Assembly: GCF_037201915.1 (NCBI RefSeq) | Contig: NZ_CP147505.1 | Span: forward strand, 186,001 to 250,000 | Source of the DNA: Haloplanus sp. CK5-1 | GTDB taxonomy: Archaea > Halobacteriota > Halobacteria > Halobacteriales > Haloferacaceae | Reading direction: 5' to 3' | DNA: 64,000 bases | Shown: piece after piece, positions 49,888 to 57,626 of the stretch | How positions within the stretch are numbered: the first letter of the stretch is position 1 | Layout: the number at the start of each line of letters is the position of its first letter | Notes under the pieces: generated by a model | Seen by the model: the letters and a program-made list of their open reading frames with translations, nothing else | Told to the model about the DNA's origin: nothing | Database searches by the model: none | Translations under genes and position numbers: made by a program

Positions 49888-50940
49888 ATGCTTACATTAC
49901 AGAGTATAAGTAAAGACTTCGGAGAATTGACCGCCGTAGATGACGTGAGTGTCGAAATAGAGTCCGGCGAGCTCGTCACGCTCGTCGGCCCGAGCGGATC
50001 GGGGAAATCGACGGTGTTGAACATGATCGCGGGCCACCTGGAGCCCAGCGCCGGTTCGATCATGATCAACGGCACGGACGTCACCCCCCTGTCACCGCAG
50101 AACCGACCCACGAGCATGGTGTTCCAGTCGTGGGCACTGTTCCCACACATGACCGTTCGGGAGAACATCGAGTTCCCCATCGAGGCCAACGGCGAGGACG
50201 TCGACGGGCGGGTCGAGGAGCTACTACGGCAGGTACAACTCGATCCGTCGGAGTACGCCGAAAAGAACGCGGACGAGTTGAGTGGTGGCGAACAACAGCG
50301 GGTCGCACTCGCTCGCGCCATCGCCTACGATCCCGAGATCCTGCTTCTCGACGAGCCGCTGGGGTCGCTCGACTACGTGCTTCAACAGGAGCTACGTCGG
50401 GAGTTGAGCGACCTGAACGAGGAACTGGACATGACGTTCGTCTACGTCACCCACTCGCTGGAGTCCGCGCTGATCATCAGCGACCGCATCTTCGTCCTCG
50501 ATCAGAGCCGCCTGGTGCAGGCCGGAACGCCCCGAGAGATCTACCAGGAGCCGAAAAACCGGTTCATCGCCGAGTTCATGGGCGACGCGAACGTCTTCCC
50601 GATCGACGCGACGCTACAGAGCGGCGAGGCGGTGCAGCGCGCCGACGCCGACGTGGACGACCTCGTGATCGCGGACGGCCGTGAGGAGGAGGCGAGCTAC
50701 CTCATCGTCCGGTACGACAGGGCGACGGTGGCACCCGATCTGGAACGAGATATGGGTGTCGAAGGGACGGTGTTCAAGAAACTGATGAAGGGGAACACCG
50801 TCCTCGTCGAAGTGGTCGGCGAGGAGACCGAGGAGCAGTACTTCGCCGAGGTGGACTACGCGGAAGCCGAGCGGTTGGACCGGGGGGACTCCGTGTACGT
50901 ACAGTGGAACGAAGCCGACACGGTGGCCGTTCCGGAGTAG
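49888..50940 (+). CDS. ABC transporter ATPase, spermidine/putrescine type
   Basis: The 350-residue importer ATPase has Walker A GPSGSGKST, Q-loop MVFQSWALFPHMTV, signature LSGGEQQRVALARA, Walker B ILLLDEP and the H-loop THSLE. A C-terminal regulatory region of about 110 residues follows, as in PotA. The D-loop GSLDYVL is normal. The permease gene begins three bases after its stop. The neighbours (double permease, lipoprotein, two amine oxidases) point to import of an amine or polyamine for oxidation. Confidence 0.92.
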   Translation: MLTLQSISKDFGELTAVDDVSVEIESGELVTLVGPSGSGKSTVLNMIAGHLEPSAGSIMINGTDVTPLSPQNRPTSMVFQSWALFPHMTVRENIEFPIEANGEDVDGRVEELLRQVQLDPSEYAEKNADELSGGEQQRVALARAIAYDPEILLLDEPLGSLDYVLQQELRRELSDLNEELDMTFVYVTHSLESALIISDRIFVLDQSRLVQAGTPREIYQEPKNRFIAEFMGDANVFPIDATLQSGEAVQRADADVDDLVIADGREEEASYLIVRYDRATVAPDLERDMGVEGTVFKKLMKGNTVLVEVVGEETEEQYFAEVDYAEAERLDRGDSVYVQWNEADTVAVPE

Positions 50941-50943
50941 ATC

Positions 50944-52674
50944 ATGTCGGTACTAGACCAACTACGTCGCGACGTCGGATCGGGATCGAAGGTCGCACCC
51001 CTCTCGCGCTACGTCGACCTCCCGCACGTCCTCATCGCACCCATCGTGGCGGTGCTGCTGGTGATGTTCGTCGGACCGATGGCGATTCTGGCGCTGTTCT
51101 CGGTGCAGTCCGGAAACGAACTGATGTTGAACCCGACGACGTGGACGCTCGCGAGTTACGAGGAGTTCGTCGTCGGCATGGTCACGGGGTCCGGCGTCTA
51201 CGGACAGGTGCTCTCGACGACGACGCTGATCAGCGTCGCGACGGTGCTGTTGACCCTCGCCATCTCGTTTCCGGCGGCGTACGCGCTGGCGCGGAAGATA
51301 CGCCGGTTCAAAACGGCGCTCCTGGTCGCGTTGATCCTCCCCCTGCTCACGAGCGTGACGATGCGCGTGCTGGGCTGGGTGATGTTCCTGATGAAAGGCG
51401 GCGTGCTCGCGGGGTTGCTCGATCTGTTGGGGATCACGGTCGAGTCGATCCTCTACCAGGAGGCCGCGATCATACTGGGAACGACCTACGTCTACTTGCC
51501 GTACATGCTGTTTCCGATCTACCTCTCGATGCTGTCGATCCCCGAGTCGCTGTACACCGCGGCATCCGACCTCGGCGCGAGTCGGACGAAAGTGTTCAGG
51601 GACGTCGTCCTCCCCTTGAGCAAGCCCGGCGTCGTTATCGGCTGTCTGTTCGTGTTCGTGCTGTCGCTCGGTGCCTCCGTCGAATCGGAGCTACTGGGCG
51701 GAGGAAGCGCGTTCACGATGGCCAGCAACATTCAGTACTCGTTCGGCATCGCACAGAACTTCCCGCTGGGATCCGTCCAAGCGACCTCGCTGTTGGCCAT
51801 CGCCGGTGGGACCGGCGTCTACATCCTGAGCAACCTTGATCTCGCCGACATCGCGGACCGGAGCGGCACAGCCGGCGGCCACACCGCGAACGCGAACTCC
51901 GACGTCGAGAACGCCATCTGGTACGGCTACGTCCTCCTGGTGGTCCTGTTTCTCATGATCCCCATCGTCGCGATCATCGTCGCGTCGACCCACGAGGCTC
52001 GGGTGTTCGTACTTCCCTACGAGTTCACCCTCGACTGGTACAGGGAGGTGCTCGGCAACGGAACCATCAGGACGGCCATCGTCAACACGCTGAAAATCGC
52101 GATTCCGGTGACGATCATCAGCACCGTGATCGGCACCGCCGGGGCGATCGGCTACACTCGGTACACGTTCGCCAGACGGGAACTGTTCAAGATCTTCGTC
52201 CTCCTCCCGATATTCTTCCCGCTGATCCTCATCGGACTGGGGATGTCCATATGGACGAGTACCATCGGATTCGGCTACGGCATCGTCCAGACCATCGTCG
52301 GCGAGGTGGTCTGGATCGCTCCGATCGTCATGTTCGTCGTCTCGATCACCGCCCTCGGCATCGATCCGGACATGGAGCGGGCGGCACGGGATCTGGGTGC
52401 CGACACGACCAAACTGTACAGGGATATCGTCCTGCCGCTCATCGCGGACGGCGTGATCTCGGGGGCCATCTTCGCGTTCGTCCTCGCGTGGAACAACTAC
52501 TACATCGCGTCGTACATGTCGGGATCGAACATCCTCGTGACGACGTGGATTCACAGCCGCCTAACACAGGGGTTCTCGGCGCTCGTCCCGGGCGTCGCCG
52601 CGATCCTGTTCTACATCTCACTCGCCGGTGTCATCGCCGCCTTCGGAGCGAAACGGCTGCTGTCGAAGGGCTGA
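50944..52674 (+). CDS. fused double ABC permease, PotB-PotC type
   Basis: The 576-residue membrane protein joins two permease halves that are separate proteins in most spermidine/putrescine importers. Each half has about six transmembrane helices and its own EAA loop: YTAASDLGASRTKVFRDVVL and ERAARDLGADTTKLYRDIVL. A polar linker lies near residues 300-325. It pairs with the upstream ATPase and the lipoprotein at 52833. It starts three bases after the ATPase stop. Confidence 0.92.
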   Translation: MSVLDQLRRDVGSGSKVAPLSRYVDLPHVLIAPIVAVLLVMFVGPMAILALFSVQSGNELMLNPTTWTLASYEEFVVGMVTGSGVYGQVLSTTTLISVATVLLTLAISFPAAYALARKIRRFKTALLVALILPLLTSVTMRVLGWVMFLMKGGVLAGLLDLLGITVESILYQEAAIILGTTYVYLPYMLFPIYLSMLSIPESLYTAASDLGASRTKVFRDVVLPLSKPGVVIGCLFVFVLSLGASVESELLGGGSAFTMASNIQYSFGIAQNFPLGSVQATSLLAIAGGTGVYILSNLDLADIADRSGTAGGHTANANSDVENAIWYGYVLLVVLFLMIPIVAIIVASTHEARVFVLPYEFTLDWYREVLGNGTIRTAIVNTLKIAIPVTIISTVIGTAGAIGYTRYTFARRELFKIFVLLPIFFPLILIGLGMSIWTSTIGFGYGIVQTIVGEVVWIAPIVMFVVSITALGIDPDMERAARDLGADTTKLYRDIVLPLIADGVISGAIFAFVLAWNNYYIASYMSGSNILVTTWIHSRLTQGFSALVPGVAAILFYISLAGVIAAFGAKRLLSKG

Positions 52675-52813
52675 GTGACGCCGGCGTCGCCCGCCATCCA
52701 CAGTGGACGACGACCACCGCGCCGTCGGCGGTCACACGCGACCCGCGTCGTGTCGGGTGACGTCGGGTCGGATCGAGACCGTCTCGGGCGCGTGTCGCGT
52801 CGACGAGTCGGTG

Positions 52814-52822
52814 AAAAAAAAA
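52814..52822 (-). terminator. T9 run after the binding-protein gene
   Basis: Nine T residues on the minus strand begin 11 bases past the lipoprotein stop. U-runs of this length act as archaeal terminators. It lies in the convergent gap with the permease gene. Confidence 0.6.
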
Positions 52823-52832
52823 GCGCGTGGGG

Positions 52833-54077
52833 TTACATCCGGGCCTTCGCTTCCCGCCAGATGGGCTGGAAGCTCTCCAGATCGGGCACCACGTCGAAGA
52901 AGACGGAGTTCGCGAGGATGTCGTCCAGGTCCTCGGTTCGGAGGACCGCCTTCTGCTCGTCGCTGTACTGGTCGAACGAGGAGGCGTGCGGGACGACGTT
53001 CACGCTGCTCGCGCCCTCGGGCCACGAGAGGTTGTACGCGGCCTCCGGGGACTGCAGGTACGCGACGTAGTTGTCGGCCAGCGGCGAGAGTTCGCCCTTG
53101 AGGAAGGAGTCCTGTTCGACCCAGATGATCCCCCCTTCCTCGTCGGGGATGACGTTCTTGAACTCCATCCGGCCGTCGCGCCGGAGCGTCCCCTGCCCGA
53201 AGTTGCTCGACATGATGAGGATGTCGATCTCGCCGGAGCTGAGCGCCTGATTCTGGGAGGCCACGTCGGGGTAGATCGCCTCCGCGTTGTCGAACAGGTC
53301 GAAGGTCGCCTGCCGGACCTGTTCGCGCTCCTCGTCCGAGTGTTCCTTGTACGGGTCGATCCCCTCGCGGAGCATGATGATCTGGATCATCCAGAAGAAC
53401 CAGTCCGAGAGGCCGACGTTGTACTCGTCGTCCCACGCGATGTCGTAGGTCTGCCAGTCGGACTCCGCGACGGTATCCTGATTGACGCACATCGAAACCC
53501 ATCCCCACCGCTGAGGGAGCGCGTACAGTTGGCCGTCCGTGTCGAACTCGCCGTCCTCGTTGACGTGGGCGTACTTGTACCCGTTCTCCGGTTTGAACAG
53601 GTCGAGATAGTTGTCGAACGTGTACGGTCGCCACGCCTCCTCGTCGATGGGTCGAAGCAGATCCTCGTCGACCGCGTTGGCGATGAAGGCGTTGTTCGGC
53701 GTGAAGATGTCGAACTGACTCCACTCGCCCGAGCTGAGACGGTTGATCGCCTGCGGGTCCTCGGTGAACAGGTCCAGCGACGTGTCTGTGTCGAACTGGT
53801 CCCGGAACGGGCCTTGGACGTTCTCCCCGTCGTAGCCCGCCCACGTCAGGTGGGAGACGGTCGTGCTCAGTTCCAGTTCTTCGTCGGTCGGTTCGAGCAG
53901 TTCGGGGTGGGGCTTGCCCTGAACGGTCGCCATCTCCTCGGCCTCCCAGTCCATCTGGACGCCGTTACCGCCACTGCCTCCGCCACCACCACCACCGGTA
54001 CAGCCGGCGAGTGCCGCGCTACTCGCCCCGACGGCGATACCTTTGAGATACTGTCTTCGCTTGAGATGTTCTCTCAT
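52833..54077 (-). CDS. ABC substrate-binding lipoprotein, PotD-like
   Basis: The 414-residue protein captures the substrate outside the cell. The N-terminus has a twin-arginine motif (KRRQYLK, Arg7-Arg8) then a hydrophobic stretch and lipobox LAGC with Cys26, so it is likely exported folded by Tat and lipid-anchored. A Gly-rich linker follows. The mature part fits the PotD/PotF fold, with acidic and aromatic residues typical of amine binding. A TATA-like region (54102-54115) precedes it. It is divergent from the second amine oxidase, away from its own permease operon. Confidence 0.88.
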   Translation of the reverse strand: MREHLKRRQYLKGIAVGASSAALAGCTGGGGGGGSGGNGVQMDWEAEEMATVQGKPHPELLEPTDEELELSTTVSHLTWAGYDGENVQGPFRDQFDTDTSLDLFTEDPQAINRLSSGEWSQFDIFTPNNAFIANAVDEDLLRPIDEEAWRPYTFDNYLDLFKPENGYKYAHVNEDGEFDTDGQLYALPQRWGWVSMCVNQDTVAESDWQTYDIAWDDEYNVGLSDWFFWMIQIIMLREGIDPYKEHSDEEREQVRQATFDLFDNAEAIYPDVASQNQALSSGEIDILIMSSNFGQGTLRRDGRMEFKNVIPDEEGGIIWVEQDSFLKGELSPLADNYVAYLQSPEAAYNLSWPEGASSVNVVPHASSFDQYSDEQKAVLRTEDLDDILANSVFFDVVPDLESFQPIWREAKARM

Positions 54078-54101
54078 GTAACCACTGCACCGGAGACCCC
54101 A

Positions 54102-54115
54102 TTAACATTTAATAT
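54102..54115 (-). promoter_or_regulatory. TATA region of the binding-protein gene
   Basis: ATATTAAATGTTAAT on the minus strand contains two possible TATA cores, 28 and 34 bases before ATG 54077. Confidence 0.55.
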
Positions 54116-54164
54116 CTGTGGTTAAGGCAATTTGAATCGTTCATACATTCATAATACACAGATA
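54113..54164. promoter_or_regulatory. widely spaced inverted repeat enclosing the shared element
   Basis: TATCTGTG (54113-54120) and CACAGATA (54157-54164) form a perfect eight-base inverted repeat, 36 bases apart. The shared TCGTTCATACA (54137-54147) lies between them. This sits midway between the divergent lipoprotein and oxidase promoters. Confidence 0.4.
54137..54147. promoter_or_regulatory. shared element, copy 2
   Basis: TCGTTCATACA, identical to 49622-49632, followed by a further TTCATA. The pair suggests joint control of the amine module. Confidence 0.45.
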
Positions 54165-54334
54165 AAAATAAATTATCACGCCCTATATTTGCTATTTGGA
54201 CAATGATTCGCCAACGAATACGTTCGAAACGGCCTTGGAGCGGACATTCGTTTCGTTTCGTCTCGTTTGGTGTTCAGATGCCGAGATTCACCGTCACAAA
54301 AACTAATATGTCTCGTATTTATCGGTCGGGTAGC

Positions 54335-56362
54335 ATGGGATCAGAGACGGAGTATCCTGTCGGTCATCCGATGGATCCGCTGGCTCCAAAGGAGATCGAC
54401 CAGGCACGCGAGACGCTCGAATCGGCCAAAGACCTCTCGGAGCGGACCCGATACATCGAGATCGTGCTCGACGAACCGCGCAAGGCGGAGCGTCGGGGCG
54501 AAACGACGCCGGAGCGGCGGGCGAAGATCGTCGTCCGGGACAAAAGCGAGGGCGAGACCTACGAGGGGATCGTCTCCCTCGACGAAGGGGCCGTCCTGTC
54601 GTGGGACCACCTTCCCGACGCACAACCGCGGATGGTCGGCGAGGAGTTCGTGGGAGTGGAGGAGGCGGTGACTGCCGACGAGGAGTTCCGGGAGGCGGTC
54701 AGAAAGCGCGGTGCGGATCCGGATCTGGCGATCGTGACGGCTTGGTCGGCGGGCTACGACTTCGTTCCCGGGGACATCGACCGGAGCCGTCGTCTGGCCC
54801 ACGGCGTCACCTGGGTGAAAGGCGACGAAGACGAACAGGGAGCGAACGCGTACAACCGGCCGCTATCGGGGATCCACGCGTGGGTCGACCTCGACGACAT
54901 GGAGGTGCTCAAAGTCATCGACACCGGGGTGACGAACCCGGACGTGGTCGGGAACATGGACACCTACCACTATCGGGCGGAGAATCGGGAGCTTCGCGAC
55001 GACCTGACGCCGTACAACGTCGTGCAGCCCGAGGGGCCGAGCTGGGAGGTGGACGGTCGCGAGATCAGCTGGCAGAAGTGGAACCTGCGCGTCGGCTTCA
55101 ACCACCGCGAAGGACTGGTCCTCCACGACGTCGGCTACGAGGACGACGGTGAGGTCCGCAGTATCATCAAGCGCGCGTCGTTCCCGGAGGTCGCGGCCGT
55201 CTACAACGACCCCGATCCGGACCACTACTGGAAGACGCCGTTCGACGTGGGCGAGTACGGGCTCGGTCGGCTGGCGAACTCGCTGACCGAGGGCTGTGAC
55301 TGCCTGGGCTACATGCACTACTTCGACGCGGTGATGAACGATCCCGAAGGCAATCCGTCGGTGATCGAGAACGCGATCTGTGTCCACGAGGAGGATTACG
55401 GTCTGCTGTGGAAACACCACGACTGGCGCGTCGGCGACGACGAGGTCCGCCGGAACCGACGGCTCGTCGTCTCGTTCATTTCGACCATCGGCAACTACGA
55501 CTTCGGCTTCTACTGGTACTTCTACCAGGACGGCGGTATCGAGGCACAGGTCCGACTGACCGGGTGTAACGCGACCGGACCGATGCCGCCGGGGGAGACC
55601 GAGTCGGGGTACGCGGAGATGGTCGGTCCGGACCACAAGTCGATGATCCACCAGCACGTGTTCACGGCACGGCTGGACATGGCCGTCGACGGGACGCAGA
55701 ACTCCGTGCGGCAGGTCGACCTCGAAACCGTGCCGTACGGCCCGGAGGGGTACGATACGGACGCACACCGGGAACCCGACCGCCAGCACCCCAACCGATA
55801 CGGACAGGCAGCGTACGCGAGCCGCGAGAAATACCGGACGGAGACGGAGGCGAACGCGCGGTCGAACCCACAGAGCGGCCGATACTGGGAGATAATCAAC
55901 GAAAACGAGCTCAACGACGCGACCGGACAACCGATCGGCTACCGCCTGCGGCACAAAAACGGGGACAACACGGCGTTCGCGCCACAGGCCGGGTCGTCGG
56001 ACATGAACCGGCTCGGGCTGGCGGACAAGCATCTCTGGGTCACACAGCACGACGAGGACGAACGGTTCCCCGCCGGCGAGTATCCGAACCAACACCCCGG
56101 TGGCGACGGCCTCCCGGAGTGGGTCGAGCAGGATCGGTCGGTCGAGAACGAGGACGTCGTCGTCTGGTACAACCTGACCCAGACTCACGTCTCGGTCCCG
56201 GAGGACTGGCCCATCCTCCCGGCGAAGATGATGTCGTTCAAACTCGAACCGGCCCACTTCTTCGAGGAGAACCCGGCCATCGACGTACCGCCGGAACACG
56301 AGATCAAGGACGTCGAACGGTGGACGACCGACAAACAGGAGTCGATCGACCCCGACGACTGA
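54335..56362 (+). CDS. copper/topaquinone amine oxidase (second)
   Basis: The 675-residue amine oxidase has topaquinone precursor Tyr388 in GNYDFGF, copper ligands His439, His441 and His618, and catalytic Asp331 in YFDAVMND. ATG 54335 (MGSETEYPVGHPMDPLAPKE) aligns with the start of the first oxidase. A box AAAACTAATA (54298-54308) lies about 31 bases ahead. Residues around the active-site entrance and the middle (about 470-560) differ between the two, so they may favour different amines. No signal peptide is seen. It closes the amine module. Confidence 0.92.
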   Translation: MGSETEYPVGHPMDPLAPKEIDQARETLESAKDLSERTRYIEIVLDEPRKAERRGETTPERRAKIVVRDKSEGETYEGIVSLDEGAVLSWDHLPDAQPRMVGEEFVGVEEAVTADEEFREAVRKRGADPDLAIVTAWSAGYDFVPGDIDRSRRLAHGVTWVKGDEDEQGANAYNRPLSGIHAWVDLDDMEVLKVIDTGVTNPDVVGNMDTYHYRAENRELRDDLTPYNVVQPEGPSWEVDGREISWQKWNLRVGFNHREGLVLHDVGYEDDGEVRSIIKRASFPEVAAVYNDPDPDHYWKTPFDVGEYGLGRLANSLTEGCDCLGYMHYFDAVMNDPEGNPSVIENAICVHEEDYGLLWKHHDWRVGDDEVRRNRRLVVSFISTIGNYDFGFYWYFYQDGGIEAQVRLTGCNATGPMPPGETESGYAEMVGPDHKSMIHQHVFTARLDMAVDGTQNSVRQVDLETVPYGPEGYDTDAHREPDRQHPNRYGQAAYASREKYRTETEANARSNPQSGRYWEIINENELNDATGQPIGYRLRHKNGDNTAFAPQAGSSDMNRLGLADKHLWVTQHDEDERFPAGEYPNQHPGGDGLPEWVEQDRSVENEDVVVWYNLTQTHVSVPEDWPILPAKMMSFKLEPAHFFEENPAIDVPPEHEIKDVERWTTDKQESIDPDD

Positions 56363-56442
56363 CGGGACTCCCCGGGTCGTCCGCCGGCCGGGACGGGCGG
56401 ACGCCGTTCCGATCACGAGCGGATCGTCGCCGAACCGGACGG

Positions 56443-57549
56443 CTACAGCACCGACGCCACGTCCTCGCGGACGGCCGCGTGGAACCGATCGCTCGCGTAG
56501 CGGTCCCGGGGGAGCGTCGGCCGGTCGTCCGCGTCGACGGCGGCCGCTATCGTGTCGACGGCGTCGGCGGTCGAGTCGAAGAGGCGGTCGGCCCGGCCGT
56601 CGAGCACCTCGCGTTGCCCCCCCGAATCGGGGGCGAACGCCACCATCCCGGCGGCGACGTACTCCGCAACGGCCATCCCGAAGTGTTCCGACGGTTTGCA
56701 GTTCAGGCCGTAGCGGTGGGTCTCCAGCAGGCGGTCGACGCGCTCTCTGGAGGCGTCGCGTTCGAGGTGGACGTAAGAGCGGTCGGCGGCCGCGGCCGCG
56801 ACCCGCCGGGCGTAGTCGGCGTACATCGACGAGGACGACCCGACGAGGTGGAGGTGGAGGTCGTGACCCCGGTCGCGGACGCCGTCGACGACGCGGATCG
56901 CCCGCAGTGGTCGCTTATCCGGTGCGAGACGACCGAGGACGACGACGCCGTCCTCGCGGGCCGCCCACGGTCGGGGGTCGGGCGGTGGGTCGATCGGCGG
57001 GTGGCGAACGGTCGGCCGGCGGCCGTAGACGGCGTCGACGACGTCGGCCGTCCACGCGGAGTTGGCGAGGAGGGTGGCGTCGGCCGGGAGCGTCCGGTCG
57101 CCGACACCGGCCAGCCGACTCCACAGCGGATCGAGGCGGACCCCCGCCCCGTCCGGGGCGTGACGACGGTTGAACTGCGGGTAGTGGACGTACTGCAGGG
57201 AGGGGATCGGGAGGTCGAACTCGTTTGCGGTGCTGACGGCGGCGTCGAATCGATACGCGAGTCGGTCGAACACCCACCGAAGCAGGACGCTACGGGGGGC
57301 GAGCGCCGGACCGAACCGGTCGGGGAGGGCGTCGAACGCCCGCGAGACGGCCCGCGTTCCGGTGGGTCGGTGGACCGGGACGGCGGCCGCGGTGTCGAAC
57401 AGGTCGTTGAGGTCGGCGAGCGACGACCGCGAGAGGGTGACGAGCGTCACGTCGTGGACGGACTGGAGCGCCTCGCAGACGTGGAGGCAGACGGCGTCGG
57501 CCCCGCCGCGGCCGTCGAGCGTGTTGTGGAGGACGGCGACCCGCGCCAT
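56443..57549 (-). CDS. GT4 family glycosyltransferase
   Basis: The 368-residue protein has the GT-B fold of family 4: N-terminal VLHNTLDGRGGADAVC, nucleotide-binding VVLGRLAPDKRP, and the E-x7-E signature EHFGMAVAEYVAAGM. There are no membrane helices. The sugar donor and acceptor are unknown. It is divergent from the fused oxidoreductase, with overlapping promoters (57571-57604), so the two are likely co-regulated. It belongs to the cluster described in the findings. Confidence 0.85.
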   Translation of the reverse strand: MARVAVLHNTLDGRGGADAVCLHVCEALQSVHDVTLVTLSRSSLADLNDLFDTAAAVPVHRPTGTRAVSRAFDALPDRFGPALAPRSVLLRWVFDRLAYRFDAAVSTANEFDLPIPSLQYVHYPQFNRRHAPDGAGVRLDPLWSRLAGVGDRTLPADATLLANSAWTADVVDAVYGRRPTVRHPPIDPPPDPRPWAAREDGVVVLGRLAPDKRPLRAIRVVDGVRDRGHDLHLHLVGSSSSMYADYARRVAAAAADRSYVHLERDASRERVDRLLETHRYGLNCKPSEHFGMAVAEYVAAGMVAFAPDSGGQREVLDGRADRLFDSTADAVDTIAAAVDADDRPTLPRDRYASDRFHAAVREDVASVL

Positions 57550-57570
57550 GGACGGGAGAGGGGGGCGACG

Positions 57571-57604
57571 GTCTTATACCCCACACCGGCGGGGGACTTT
57601 TCAC
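57571..57604. promoter_or_regulatory. overlapping divergent promoters of the cluster
   Basis: GGTATAAGAC on the minus strand (57571-57580) lies about 27 bases before the glycosyltransferase ATG. GACTTTTCAC on the plus strand (57595-57604) lies about 28 bases before ATG 57627. Only some 15 bases separate the boxes. Confidence 0.65.
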
Positions 57605-57626
57605 GACCGCCGCCCGCCGGGAGGGC

